Part shown: positions 42,601 through 50,858 of the stretch, in pieces
Position numbering within the stretch: position 1 is the stretch's first letter
Layout: each line of letters begins with the position of its first letter
Assembly: GCA_945860065.1 (NCBI GenBank)
Contig: CAMAPI010000008.1
Coordinates: 1 to 50,957 of the forward strand
DNA: 50,957 nucleotides
Direction of reading: 5' to 3'
Source of the DNA: Chryseobacterium gleum
GTDB lineage: Bacteria; Bacteroidota; Bacteroidia; Flavobacteriales_D; Crocinitomicaceae
The notes under the pieces: model-generated
Told to the model about the DNA's origin: nothing
Databases searched by the model: none
Seen by the model: the letters and a program-made list of their open reading frames with translations, nothing else
Made by a program: the position numbers and the translations under genes

Positions 42601-43404
42601 AATATTTATGGGCTTAGTGATGGTCGAAGTACATCCAGAGTTCGTATTCTGCGAAGTTAATTGAACGGTATACGTTCCGGGAGCATTGAAAACAAAAGAA
42701 GGGTTTTCTACGGAACTTGTTCCTTGTCCACCGAAATTCCAGCTCCAGGAGTTGGCTCCAGCCGTAGAATTATCTTGAAAAGAGATGGCTTGTCCAACAC
42801 AGCCAAAAGTAGGAGCGGTAATTCCAGCTTGGAAATTTGACACTTGAATGCTTTGAGAACTTGACGCAACACACGAGGTGCTTGTGTTCGTTACATTCAA
42901 GGTGATGGTGTAATTCCCTGCTGTATTGTAGGTGATATTTGGTGGATTCGCGGCAGTTGAATTTTGACTATTGCCAAAATTCCAAGCATTGCTGAAATTT
43001 GCCCCGCTTGAAGAGCTATTGGTGAAGGAGATTGTTAAAGGAACCGTACAACCTAGTCCATTTACGGAGAACGCTACGATTGGTAAAGGATTTACGGTGA
43101 TATATGCTGTTTTGATTTCGGCATCTACTGTTCCAACAGAATTTGTTACAACCAATGTGATGGTAAATGTGCCAGCCGTACTAAATGCATGCGAAGGACT
43201 CGTGAGCGCAGATAATGCCCCATCACCGAAATCCCAGGCATTGGCAACAATGGCATTTATACCATTTGGTGAAGAGGTATTTGTAAAGTTAACTGGCACT
43301 CCAACGCAGACCACTAACGGAGTAGCAGTAAAGTTTGCGGTAGGTGTTTGCGCCTTAGAAAGAAATGCAAACACAAGGATAAATACCGTGATAAAAAAGC
43401 GCAT
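39655..43404 (-). CDS. Large PKD-repeat surface protein with T9SS type B sorting domain
   Basis: A 1249-residue exported protein. A signal peptide (about 1-18, ending SKAQ) is followed by about a dozen PKD-like beta-sandwich repeats, each marked by a W-x-F/L-G-D/N-G core (for example NAWDFGDG, TYVWSFGDG, SWQWNFGNG, TYFWDFGDG, SLVWNLGDG) and a closing GTYxVTLxVT strand. The final about 90 residues (IWVPNVFTPNGDGVND ... MIFNRWGNMV ... DGVYFYLLTG ... KKQGFITLVR) are a gliding-motility-associated type B C-terminal domain for type IX secretion. It is probably an adhesin or surface matrix protein. It stands alone, and its 3' flank is the unusual repeat segment next to tRNA-Phe. Confidence 0.93.
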   Translation of the reverse strand: MRFFITVFILVFAFLSKAQTPTANFTATPLVVCVGVPVNFTNTSSPNGINAIVANAWDFGDGALSALTSPSHAFSTAGTFTITLVVTNSVGTVDAEIKTAYITVNPLPIVAFSVNGLGCTVPLTISFTNSSSSGANFSNAWNFGNSQNSTAANPPNITYNTAGNYTITLNVTNTSTSCVASSSQSIQVSNFQAGITAPTFGCVGQAISFQDNSTAGANSWSWNFGGQGTSSVENPSFVFNAPGTYTVQLTSQNTNSGCTSTITKPINIQANTNPIFSANPTSNCAPGSIQFTSSTTIPGTYVWSFGDGQTYTGLTPPTHVYTQSGLYDVTLSLTTAAGCTGSTTLNDYINMTNVQAGFFALDTAGCDPLIVQFVDTSFTPSNPIVSWQWNFGNGQSFNGHFPPSQTYQVGVYDVTLIITTQSGCTDTINKNDYVTVGHIDSVHFTYTPLIACSNDDVIFTSSTYISVPHNANEVTYFWDFGDGTSIDENPTHQFESDTGYFDVTFIADFRGCKDTFTVEDAVYILAPIALFTPSAFLFCNPSSFPVNVTIDDNSIHGVLTDNVDMHYEFFDNTPNVNFTNAQLDVPNGGNTSHSYPTYGTYNIEQVIHNYTTGCSDSITSTITISQLASQFTMSNDTVCNGTAINLTDISTSWSNGTTSHPVNDWYYNMGNGLMIHNGPNQSYTYPAPGNYTISLMVLNSVGCTSTISHTVKVVNKPIAGIFADSYNGCSPFTVPFTNTSFSLSNGLPLSSFSTSFSDDNSILITNNVNQVIIHTFNGVGTYSATIVATDIFGCASQPTGVSITITKPIADFDIDSIFCDLDTNQTLNTSSGNGTLSYEWFLNGNSISSNSNTGVTLTNPNNGQLSNSHLLSLVTSDGNGCKDTLNQTLVMSTPLAIPNFYFTGAVPNANGAYDCPPIFCNFQDSSFSYGTITGWNWSFGNGNNSILENPSNTLVTNGTFDLNFIVTDQYGCTDDSTVLDYISIGGPMGTPNWLQDATICSQGALFYLTNVSNIDSLVWNLGDGTSYSDSVNFNYFYATPGTYQPSITIFDSVGCQILLPLNPITVNDDDLEAFFVPNPVYADINGIINFNDQSTFTNAPIVSWTWNLGTDSTFTWNSNTAPTTTFSQGGPYVITLTVVDQLGCVSSYETTVYVSDPDIWVPNVFTPNGDGVNDFVVLPYPAFKSYDIMIFNRWGNMVSILEDQTGVAAWDGLSTDGKPHTDGVYFYLLTGVMLGGTEVKKQGFITLVR

Positions 43405-43563
43405 GAGCGTTACTCGTCAGTTTAGGTAGTGTATTAACGCAAAACAGCACGTTTTAGTTGCTTATTAGCATTGGAAGCACGAAAAAAGTTGCATGGAAAT
43501 GGTAGGCAAAATTCTTGAACTCATCATTACATCATAGATATCCTTTTCTATATCTTAAATCGA

Positions 43564-44610
43564 TTAGCTAGCGGATTTTAATTCTTTAGGAAAAACCAAC
43601 TCCATTCCTGGGAAGAAAACATGTCCCATAATGAGGGGATTGAATACAAAATACTGACATTTTACGATTTCGCCATTTGGCAATTGACACCAAAATTTAT
43701 TCATGTCCATGTTTTCCATTTGGCCAAATTCGTTTCGCTGACCCTCCTTAGAGGCGATTTTAAACATGCGTAATTTCATCGCTTTTCCTTGTTTTTCTTT
43801 GACAGAAAGCACACAGAAAGGGACGTTATGTTTGAGGCTGTCCACTTGTTTTGTAGTGAGTTCGTAATTCGCTAATTCGAAGTGAATTTTCTTGTAGCCT
43901 TGTAAATAGCGGTAAATGTTTAGGGTGTCAACAGAAGGAATTTTCTTGCCGTTTTGTGTTAAACTAAAACGATTTCCTTTAGCGGCAATATTGAAATTAC
44001 GGTAGGCTTCTTTTGGATATTGGATGTCCACACTGGCAATTTGATCCATTTCCAATTCAAAAATATTTGTACAAGCCCATTTTCTAGGATCCGCAAAAAA
44101 ACGTGGTTCAATGATGCCATTCATTCCTTTGATTTGCATCATGACGGGATTGGAACTTTTTCCATTTTCCGCAGTTTCCAATAACATGATTTGCCCATTG
44201 TGATCTTGTGATGAGGGACCAATGTACCATGTTTTTGTCCATTCACCATCCTGAAAAATCTCCACTTTCGTATGACTCGCCGACATCAATTTGATAAATT
44301 GTTTGTGACTTTTTTCCGATAAGTATCCTTTCAAGGAGATATTGCCAAGGGCTTCCAAAATGTAATGCGCACTGGATTGCATAATACATCCGCCATTTTT
44401 GTCAGTCCATTCATTTTCATTTCTCACGAGGGTGAAGGTGTTAGAAAAGGCATCCGAAATAATGATTTTGGAAACGGAATTGGTGTCTGTTACCGCAAAC
44501 TCAATGTATTCTGAGTCTGAAACACCATCTTTACGGGTTAAATCTACAGCAAACCATCCAAGAATGACAAGCACAACAACTAACGAAAGTAGAATGATTA
44601 TTTTTTTCAT
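43564..44610 (-). CDS. DUF4340 domain-containing membrane-anchored protein
   Basis: A 348-residue protein with one N-terminal transmembrane helix (about residues 3-23) and a long extracytoplasmic part. The block SKIIISDAFSNTFTLVRNENEWTDKNGG matches the DUF4340 pattern of short strands with a W-x-x-x-x-G turn. DUF4340 proteins are regularly encoded beside GldG-type ABC auxiliary proteins, as here: gldG ends 6 bases before this start. It is therefore likely a component or partner of the GldFG complex. No catalytic motif is seen. Confidence 0.85.
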   Translation of the reverse strand: MKKIIILLSLVVVLVILGWFAVDLTRKDGVSDSEYIEFAVTDTNSVSKIIISDAFSNTFTLVRNENEWTDKNGGCIMQSSAHYILEALGNISLKGYLSEKSHKQFIKLMSASHTKVEIFQDGEWTKTWYIGPSSQDHNGQIMLLETAENGKSSNPVMMQIKGMNGIIEPRFFADPRKWACTNIFELEMDQIASVDIQYPKEAYRNFNIAAKGNRFSLTQNGKKIPSVDTLNIYRYLQGYKKIHFELANYELTTKQVDSLKHNVPFCVLSVKEKQGKAMKLRMFKIASKEGQRNEFGQMENMDMNKFWCQLPNGEIVKCQYFVFNPLIMGHVFFPGMELVFPKELKSAS

Positions 44611-44616
44611 GGTTTC

Positions 44617-46410
44617 TTATTTTCTAGCGTAGCGTCTTGTTCGAATGAAATTCATGAGAATGCTTAATAGGATGACGATTCCCAGTGGCAATAACATGTT
44701 TATGGTTTTGTAGAAACCAGCAAATTTCTTCACTTTTTCTTTGTCAATTTCTTTGATGTCAATTTGACGACTACGAATGTCCAGTACGGAATTGTCCCCC
44801 ATCATGTAATCAACCATATTTTGGAAAAATTCTTGATTCCCGTAGTAGAGCGAAATCCGACGTTGGTATAAGTCGTAATCCATTTTTAACTCATTAAATC
44901 CATTCGGACGGTATAAGTAATTCAAACCTTTTGGATTGGGCATGGAATCATATGTATTTGCAAAGAAAGTGCCATTTCCAATGACCAAAATCTTGCCTTC
45001 CTTCTGGCTTTTCGCTTGGAAAGCGTATTTTTTTGGTAAATTTTTCACGAATTCTGGCGGAAGTCGATTATTATAATGGGAATTAAAATATCCTTCCACC
45101 ATTCCACCTAAACATAGTTTATTAATGGGATCCTCAGGATTATCGACCAATTTAGGCGATTTTCCGTAATTCAAAGGTAATCCGAGGTTTACGAATGGTT
45201 GTAATCCAGAAGGAACCGAATTAGGTGATGAGGTAATCAAACTTGTTTGTTTCAGGTTTGGTAAATCCACAAAACTTACTTCGTTGGCATATTTCAGTAA
45301 AATTGGATCCACGTTACGCGTAATCGGATGTTTGGAAGGAGTGGCCATCACGTGGAAAAACCAAGGAATAAAAGTCGATTCAGCGAAGGGGACAATTTTG
45401 GGTGCGCATTGGACATCCATCATGTAGTTTTCATGAATTTTGATACCATAATCAAATAATAGTCGGTCTAATTTAAGGTTCCTTCGCATGGAATGAGTCA
45501 TTCCACGTGCCATAAGTGTATCTTCATCGTGACCAAGGGTATTCATACACACCATTAATTTTCCTCCCCTCATAACGAATTGGTCAAGTATGTATAAACT
45601 GCTATCTGAATAGGGAATACGTGGATTTGCGATAATGACACCATCAATGTCATTTAAAGCGGCGATGGAATCTGTTAAATTGACATCCGAAAGCGTAAAA
45701 TAAGGAGCAAGCAAAGCTCGAGCTCGCATGGTTTGCTGATACGTCAATTCCCCATGTCCTTGTATGAATGCAATTCTGGGTTTATTGACTTGCGTTAAAC
45801 GGCGCATACTTGAAACCAAATTATACTCCAAGTTATTTAAAGAGGTCTCGATAATTTCCGCCATATCCTCCAAACTATTTGGATGTCCGGGTTGTGTTCC
45901 AGGTAGAAATTGCACCATGTTTTCTTTGGTGATGCCATTCACAGTGTAACTCATGATTGCACCCGGAAACAACATCACTTTACTTTGCGTTCCGTCTTTC
46001 ATGTACGTTATCTCCAAGGGCATAATCCCTTTTCCTTTATCGTACAATTGCGCGCGCATGGCATTGACTTCTTCTTCTGACCCAACGTTGATATCCGTGA
46101 ACAAATATTCAATGCGGTTTCCAGCGATGCGTTTAAAATCTTGTAGTTTATCTTTTAATGCGGTTTGAAAGTGCTTGATTTCCGAAGGCATATTGCCTTC
46201 TAAATAGATTTGGATACTAATTCTATTTTCAAAATTATCCTTGTTCGATAAGAAAAGCTCGGTGCTATTTGCCAAAGAATAACGTTGGTCTTTGGTCATA
46301 TCTATTTTGTAATAGATGAGGGAGCCAATGATGTTCACTAAAACAATCGCCACAGCGACAAGTGCGAGAACCGTCCAGTTGAAAAGTCCTTTTGTGAGAT
46401 TCTTCTTCAT
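44617..46410 (-). CDS. gldG: Gliding-associated ABC transporter auxiliary protein GldG
   Basis: A 597-residue membrane-anchored protein. One transmembrane helix lies near the N terminus (about 13-34) and one at the C terminus (about 570-590, MLLPLGIVILLSILMNFI), with a large extracytoplasmic GldG/IFT52-like domain between: TKDQRYSLANSTELFLSN, RPRIAFIQGHGELTY-type block (KPRIAFIQGHGE, about 214-225) and DGVIIANPRIPYSDSSLYILDQFVMRGGKLMVCMN. It lies 1 base after gldF and belongs with it; the ATPase GldA is not in the window. GldAFG is required for gliding in some Bacteroidota but its substrate is unknown, and it also occurs in non-motile species. Confidence 0.92.
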   Translation of the reverse strand: MKKNLTKGLFNWTVLALVAVAIVLVNIIGSLIYYKIDMTKDQRYSLANSTELFLSNKDNFENRISIQIYLEGNMPSEIKHFQTALKDKLQDFKRIAGNRIEYLFTDINVGSEEEVNAMRAQLYDKGKGIMPLEITYMKDGTQSKVMLFPGAIMSYTVNGITKENMVQFLPGTQPGHPNSLEDMAEIIETSLNNLEYNLVSSMRRLTQVNKPRIAFIQGHGELTYQQTMRARALLAPYFTLSDVNLTDSIAALNDIDGVIIANPRIPYSDSSLYILDQFVMRGGKLMVCMNTLGHDEDTLMARGMTHSMRRNLKLDRLLFDYGIKIHENYMMDVQCAPKIVPFAESTFIPWFFHVMATPSKHPITRNVDPILLKYANEVSFVDLPNLKQTSLITSSPNSVPSGLQPFVNLGLPLNYGKSPKLVDNPEDPINKLCLGGMVEGYFNSHYNNRLPPEFVKNLPKKYAFQAKSQKEGKILVIGNGTFFANTYDSMPNPKGLNYLYRPNGFNELKMDYDLYQRRISLYYGNQEFFQNMVDYMMGDNSVLDIRSRQIDIKEIDKEKVKKFAGFYKTINMLLPLGIVILLSILMNFIRTRRYARK

Positions 46411-46411
46411 G

Positions 46412-47143
46412 TTATTTTTTCAATGTTTTAATCACCGTGAGTGAGGCAAATAAGAACAACAAATTTAAAGAGACAAAGTAGATGATATCACCAGAGTCGA
46501 TCACACCTTTTTTGATGGAATCATAATGGAAGGCAATACCAATATATTTAATAAAGTAATCAAGTTCACCGAATTGACTAAAATTCCCCAATAAATTAAA
46601 TCCATCATAGAATACCCAGCACATGAACATCGCTAGTATAAACGCAACAATTTGACTGTTGGTGAGTGACGAAGCAAAAATTCCAATGGAAACGAACACT
46701 GCACCGAGCAAAATCAGTCCAACATAAGAAGTGATGGTGGCGCCAGTATCGATATTTCCTGATGGTTTCCCCAAGTAATACATGGAAATGAAATAAATAA
46801 TGGTTGGAATAATAGCGATTACCAGCAATGCAACTCCAGCTAAATATTTCGCAAAGATGAGTTTGAAGTCCGAAATGGGACGCGTTAATAAAAGTTCTAT
46901 GGTTCCAGTCCGTCTTTCTTCGGCAATCGAGCGCATGGTTATTGCTGGTATAAGGATAAAGAAGATAACGGGGGATAAATTGAAGAAGGGAATCATATCC
47001 GCTTCTGTTCCTTCTAATAGATTTGTATTATATGTCAGGACCCAGTGGAATAATCCAGATGCTATCAAATAAATGAGGATAAATACGTATCCAATTACGG
47101 AACTAAGAAAACTATTGATTTCTTTAAAAAAGAGTGCGCGCAT
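46412..47143 (-). CDS. gldF: Gliding-associated ABC transporter permease GldF
   Basis: A 243-residue ABC-2 type permease with six hydrophobic segments (about 17-37, 52-72, 96-125, 135-160, 165-185, 218-238). The segment FILIPAITMRSIAEERRTGTIELLLTRPIS (about 56-85) is the hallmark E-x-x-x-G-T-x-E-L-L motif that contacts the ATPase in this family. Together with the adjoining gldG it identifies GldF. A promoter box lies 17 bases upstream, so gldF is the first gene of the unit gldF-gldG-DUF4340. Confidence 0.92.
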   Translation of the reverse strand: MRALFFKEINSFLSSVIGYVFILIYLIASGLFHWVLTYNTNLLEGTEADMIPFFNLSPVIFFILIPAITMRSIAEERRTGTIELLLTRPISDFKLIFAKYLAGVALLVIAIIPTIIYFISMYYLGKPSGNIDTGATITSYVGLILLGAVFVSIGIFASSLTNSQIVAFILAMFMCWVFYDGFNLLGNFSQFGELDYFIKYIGIAFHYDSIKKGVIDSGDIIYFVSLNLLFLFASLTVIKTLKK

Positions 47144-47160
47144 ATGAATTTTTCAGTCTT

Positions 47161-47168
47161 CAAAAATA
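47161..47168 (-). promoter_or_regulatory. -7 promoter box upstream of gldF
   Basis: Minus-strand TATTTTTG fits TAnnTTTG and ends 17 bases before the gldF ATG. Confidence 0.5.
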
Positions 47169-47237
47169 AGGATTTTCCACGTACGATGAACAGGGGCAAA
47201 TTTTCCTTTCAACCTTGATCTTTTGAAAAGTTTATTC

Positions 47238-47267
47238 AAAAAAAAATCCCGCGAGAGGCGGGATTTT
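47238..47267 (-). terminator. Terminator of the cold-shock gene
   Basis: On the minus strand AAAATCCCGC / GCGGGATTTT pair over ten bases (arms 47258-47267 and 47243-47252) around a 5-base loop, followed by a T run (A tract on the plus strand from 47238). It starts about 20 bases after the cold-shock stop codon and separates it from gldF. Confidence 0.9.
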
Positions 47268-47285
47268 AATGATGAGAATGTACTA

Positions 47286-47477
47286 CTATGCTTTTTTTAC
47301 ATTGATTGCATTCAAACCTTTACGACCTTCTTGTAAATCGTACTCAACTTCGTCGTTTTCTTTGACTTTGTCGATTAATCCTGTTACATGAACAAAATAC
47401 TCTTTGTTCGTGTCGTCTTCGATAATAAATCCAAATCCTTTAGATTCATTAAAGAACTTTACTGTTCCTCTACTCAT
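47286..47477 (-). CDS. Cold-shock domain protein
   Basis: A 63-residue CspA-family OB-fold nucleic acid chaperone. RNP1 (KGFGFI, residues 13-18) and RNP2 (YFVHVT, about 27-32) are intact, and the start MSRGTVKFFN is classic. The sequence EDDTNKEYFVHVTGL and the short C terminus (KKA) are typical of Bacteroidota cold-shock proteins. It is a single-gene unit ending at a strong terminator. A near-match to the promoter box (TACCTTTA on the minus strand, around 47500-47507) lies upstream. RNA-chaperone role is by family. Confidence 0.95.
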   Translation of the reverse strand: MSRGTVKFFNESKGFGFIIEDDTNKEYFVHVTGLIDKVKENDEVEYDLQEGRKGLNAINVKKA

Positions 47478-47566
47478 TTTGTAATAAATTAATTTTGGGT
47501 AAAGGTAGACTTAATTACTGATTATCCAAAAAAAAGTGAATTATTTTGCCTTTCAGTGTATTTAAG

Positions 47567-47866
47567 TCATTGAAATCCATCGAAGTATTCCCTTAAACTC
47601 CATGCTTCGGGTTTTTCTGAGAACCATGGTTTAATTGTTGGCCAGATGGATTGAAATAGGGGAGATAGACGGTAATTTTCTAGTGCTTCTTCATTTTCCC
47701 AGTGACTGTAAGTCATGATTACACAAGGATTTTTAATGTCCTGCATCAATTTCATTCCTTTACAACCTGGAAACGAAGCCACAGACCATTTGACTTCTTC
47801 AAAGTGATTTAAGAATGCTTGGAGATGATCTTCTTGAAATTCGAGCTTAACAATTCGTGTAATCAT
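47567..47866 (-). CDS. Small antibiotic-biosynthesis-monooxygenase (ABM) fold protein
   Basis: A 99-residue protein with the ferredoxin-like dimeric ABM pattern: strand TRIVKLEFQEDHLQAFLNHF, then WSVASFPGCKGMKLMQDIKNPCVIMTYSHWENEEALENY, where the SHWENEEAL helix start is characteristic. The start at 47866 (MITRIVKLEF) is preferred over an in-frame ATG at 47938 inside the upstream gene. It lies 4 bases after the SAM hydroxide adenosyltransferase gene and is probably co-transcribed with it. Substrate unknown; many ABM-fold proteins in this size class have no demonstrated activity. Confidence 0.85.
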   Translation of the reverse strand: MITRIVKLEFQEDHLQAFLNHFEEVKWSVASFPGCKGMKLMQDIKNPCVIMTYSHWENEEALENYRLSPLFQSIWPTIKPWFSEKPEAWSLREYFDGFQ

Positions 47867-47870
47867 TGAA

Positions 47871-48725
47871 CTAATCAAATAGTGATTCAATGTCCTCCTT
47901 AGAGCCTTTTGGTGTAAATTCCACATGAACAGGATCACCTTGCCTCATGCCAAAAAGTCTATTTGCTCCACCAGTACTGCCATTTGCTCCTCTGTTTATA
48001 GCGATTTCTAGCAGTTCACTACTATTGAACAAGGCCACACGTTCACCCATGGTGACGTTGTTATAGGTTTCATTGATTTCGTCGATGTAATATTCTTTGT
48101 TCAAATATTTAATCGTGAATGGCGTTTTTTCGCCAAAACGATCGAAATCTGATTTACTGATGTTCGTGATTAAATTTCCATATCCATCAATATGAATAAC
48201 ATTTCCACGGATGATTAAATGTTCAATAACTGGTTTTTGCATGAAAGCACGCTTGTATCCAGTTGTTGGATTCGCGAAACTACCTATCGACTCTCCTGCG
48301 GCAATCCTTTTCGCAAGTGGAATAAAGCAATTTTTTGTTGGAAACTTGACCATTTCTGGATGGTTCAAAATGTCCGTGAACTGATATAACTCATCTGGAT
48401 GCTCCTCATCTAAAAAACAACCGAAAAATCCATTGTCATTCGAAATAAAAAATTGTCCTCTGAATAACATGATGGTAGGAAAACTTACTTTTTCTCCTGT
48501 TAAGATGGGTTCGCTATCCACGCCGATGATGTGAATCGTTCCTTTTGGAAAGTCTTGGTAACAACAACGCAGTTGAAAAGCGGCGTTAGCTACATCAAAC
48601 GGACGAATATTGTGTGAGATGTCGATAATCGTCGGTTGCTGCATTTGATTTAAAACGGCACCCTTCATCGCGGCCACATAGTAGTCTTGAAGTCCAGTAT
48701 CTGAAGTAAGAGTTACGATTTGCAT
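47871..48725 (-). CDS. SAM hydroxide adenosyltransferase family protein (DUF62)
   Basis: A 284-residue protein of the family that includes SAM hydroxide adenosyltransferase, chlorinase and fluorinase. The N-terminal block IVTLTSDTGLQDYYVAAMKGAVL (Asp near residue 8), the IIDISHNIRPFDVANAAFQL segment, and IHIIGVDSEP are the family signature; FISNDNGFFG and IDGYGNLITNIS mark the central and C-terminal domains. Most members hydrolyse SAM to adenosine and methionine using water; halide use needs a specific loop not evident here. It is paired with the ABM-fold gene 4 bases downstream and diverges from phoH. Role in SAM turnover is inferred. Confidence 0.9.
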   Translation of the reverse strand: MQIVTLTSDTGLQDYYVAAMKGAVLNQMQQPTIIDISHNIRPFDVANAAFQLRCCYQDFPKGTIHIIGVDSEPILTGEKVSFPTIMLFRGQFFISNDNGFFGCFLDEEHPDELYQFTDILNHPEMVKFPTKNCFIPLAKRIAAGESIGSFANPTTGYKRAFMQKPVIEHLIIRGNVIHIDGYGNLITNISKSDFDRFGEKTPFTIKYLNKEYYIDEINETYNNVTMGERVALFNSSELLEIAINRGANGSTGGANRLFGMRQGDPVHVEFTPKGSKEDIESLFD

Positions 48726-48766
48726 GTCAAACAGAAATCAGTGTCCGCAGAAATTTATAATTTTAC

Positions 48767-48774
48767 CAAAAGTA
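48767..48774 (-). promoter_or_regulatory. -7 promoter box upstream of the SAM hydroxide adenosyltransferase gene
   Basis: Minus-strand TACTTTTG fits TAnnTTTG. It lies 41 bases before the ATG at 48725, in the 91-base gap shared with the divergent phoH gene. Confidence 0.5.
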
Positions 48775-48816
48775 ATCTAAATAAGAATATCACCCTTGAA
48801 CATACATTAAAATAAA

Positions 48817-49806
48817 TTGAACACAGCAAATCGACATATTGAAATTAGCGGATTGAATCCGGCGGAGATCTTTGGAGTAAATGATGTAAACCTGCGTCAC
48901 ATCAAAACATTCTTCCCGAAACTTAAAATTACCGCTCGGGGAAATATGATATCCCTTAATGGTGACGAAGAAGTGATGGATGAGTTTGAACGTAAATTCA
49001 ACTTACTCATTCAACATTATCAAATATTTAATCATTTAACGGAGAACAACATCGATAATTTGATGCTCGATGATGGTTCAAAAATGCTGTCTACAGACGA
49101 TGGATCCGAGATTTTAGTGCATGGTAACGGTGGAGCAAAAATCAAGGCGCGCACGGTGAACCAAAAGAAAATGGTTCAAGCGGTTGATAAAGACGATATG
49201 GTTTTTGCTGTCGGACCCGCAGGTACTGGAAAAACATATACCGCTGTTGCATTGGCTGTGCGAGCCCTTAAAGCGAAAGAAGTCAAACGCATCATTTTAA
49301 CGAGGCCAGCTGTCGAAGCAGGTGAGAATCTTGGTTTTCTTCCTGGGGACTTAAAAGAGAAGCTCGACCCATATTTAATGCCGCTGTACGATGCTTTACG
49401 GGATATGATTCCCGCAGAGAAATTGGCAGACATGATTGAATTTGGTGTGATCGAAATTGCACCTCTTGCGTTCATGCGTGGACGAACATTGGATAAAGCA
49501 TTTGTCATTTTGGATGAAGCTCAAAACACAACACAAATGCAAATGAAAATGTTTTTGACACGTATGGGAATGACAGCGAAATTCATCATAACTGGTGACA
49601 TGACCCAAGTTGATTTACCAAGTAAACAGCGTTCCGGACTAGCATACGCTTTGGATGTGTTGAAGGATGTGGATGAAATTAGCGTGATTCGTTTGGGACA
49701 AAGTGATATCATTAGACACCGATTAGTAAAGAAAATTATCGAAGCATTCGATAAAGCAGAAACAGAAGCAAAGACACAAAAAGAACTAAAAGAGAAACAA
49801 GCATGA
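48817..49806 (+). CDS. phoH: PhoH family protein (PhoH-like ATPase)
   Basis: A 329-residue PhoH-type P-loop ATPase, part of a widespread family linked to RNA handling. Walker A is in [16 protein letters not shown] (about 129-144) and Walker B in [24 protein letters not shown] (about 228-251), with the blocks [26 protein letters not shown] and [11 protein letters not shown] typical of PhoH. Start: TTG at 48817 ([19 protein letters not shown]); an in-frame stop lies just upstream and no ATG gives the conserved N terminus, so a TTG start is the best reading. It overlaps purC by 4 bases. Confidence 0.94.
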   Translation: MNTANRHIEISGLNPAEIFGVNDVNLRHIKTFFPKLKITARGNMISLNGDEEVMDEFERKFNLLIQHYQIFNHLTENNIDNLMLDDGSKMLSTDDGSEILVHGNGGAKIKARTVNQKKMVQAVDKDDMVFAVGPAGTGKTYTAVALAVRALKAKEVKRIILTRPAVEAGENLGFLPGDLKEKLDPYLMPLYDALRDMIPAEKLADMIEFGVIEIAPLAFMRGRTLDKAFVILDEAQNTTQMQMKMFLTRMGMTAKFIITGDMTQVDLPSKQRSGLAYALDVLKDVDEISVIRLGQSDIIRHRLVKKIIEAFDKAETEAKTQKELKEKQA

Positions 49807-50747
49807 ACGCAATAACAGAGTCAAATTTTAATTTCAAGGGACAAACGAATGTATATCACGGCAAAGTACGTGATGTGTATACCTTGGATAATGGGTTGTT
49901 AGTCATGGTTGCTTCAGATCGAATTTCTGCATTTGATCATATTTTACCGAAAGGAATTCCGTTCAAAGGACAAGTGCTCAATCAAGTAGCGACGATGTTT
50001 TTAGAAGCAACAAGAGACATCGTACCAAACTGGCTCGTTGCCACTCCTGATCCAAGTGTAGCCGTTGGTTTGGCTTGTGAACCGGTACGTGTTGAAATGG
50101 TGATACGCGGATACCTAGCTGGACATTCAGCACGCGAGTATAAATTGGGCAAACGCATGTTGTGCGGTGTAGTTCTTCCGGAAGGAATGAAGGAAAACGA
50201 TCGATTCCCAGAGCCGATCATTACGCCGGCAACGAAAGCGGAAGAAGGACACGACGAAGATATTTCCAGAGAAGATATTTTAGCGAAAGGAATCGTTCCG
50301 CAAGCGATTTATGAAAAAATGGAAGTGTATACACGTGCCTTGTTTCAGCGAGGAACAGAAATGGCTGCAGCACGTGGATTGATTTTAGTAGATACAAAAT
50401 ACGAATTCGGAATTCGCAATGGGGAAGTAATCTTGATAGACGAAATTCACACACCTGATTCATCACGGTATTTTTACAAAGATGGGTACGAGGAGAGACA
50501 AGCGAATGGCGAAGCTCAAAAGCAATTGTCGAAAGAATTCGTTCGTCAGTGGTTGATTGAAAACGATTTTCAAGGATTAGACGGACAACAAATGCCATTT
50601 ATGCCGGATGAATTTGTTCAAACAATCACAGATCGTTACATTGAACTTTACGAGAAAATCACTGGAAATGCATTTGTGAAATCAGAAACTGCTGATATTA
50701 CGCGTCGCATTCAATCAAACGTAGATTCTTATTTGAATTCCTTGTAA
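49803..50747 (+). CDS. purC: Phosphoribosylaminoimidazole-succinocarboxamide synthase
   Basis: A 314-residue SAICAR synthase making the aspartyl adduct in purine synthesis. Signatures: [29 protein letters not shown] (about 18-46), [20 protein letters not shown] (about 96-115), [14 protein letters not shown] (about 139-152) and [30 protein letters not shown] (about 196-225). The length is that of the longer bacterial/yeast-like type. Translation is coupled to phoH (ATGA overlap). Together with purQ-purD in another part of the window, purine synthesis genes are dispersed. Assignment is firm. Confidence 0.97.
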   Translation: MNAITESNFNFKGQTNVYHGKVRDVYTLDNGLLVMVASDRISAFDHILPKGIPFKGQVLNQVATMFLEATRDIVPNWLVATPDPSVAVGLACEPVRVEMVIRGYLAGHSAREYKLGKRMLCGVVLPEGMKENDRFPEPIITPATKAEEGHDEDISREDILAKGIVPQAIYEKMEVYTRALFQRGTEMAAARGLILVDTKYEFGIRNGEVILIDEIHTPDSSRYFYKDGYEERQANGEAQKQLSKEFVRQWLIENDFQGLDGQQMPFMPDEFVQTITDRYIELYEKITGNAFVKSETADITRRIQSNVDSYLNSL

Positions 50748-50858
50748 ATAGATCACAACATTTACGAATTAGTAGATTCAAAGATTAAGCCTTAATTTTA
50801 CTTAAAAGAAGCTGATTGTGCGATCCTTTTGGATTCCATCGGCTGGATAAACGAAACT

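Noticed and set aside
42971-43429. 152-residue open frame antisense to the PKD-protein gene
   Set aside because: It mirrors the Thr/Val/Asn-rich PKD coding sequence and shows no family pattern; it is a shadow of the real gene.
43530-43556. AGATAT/ATATCT hairpin as terminator of the DUF4340 gene
   Set aside because: The stem is only 6 base pairs, all but one A-T, and no T run follows on the minus strand.
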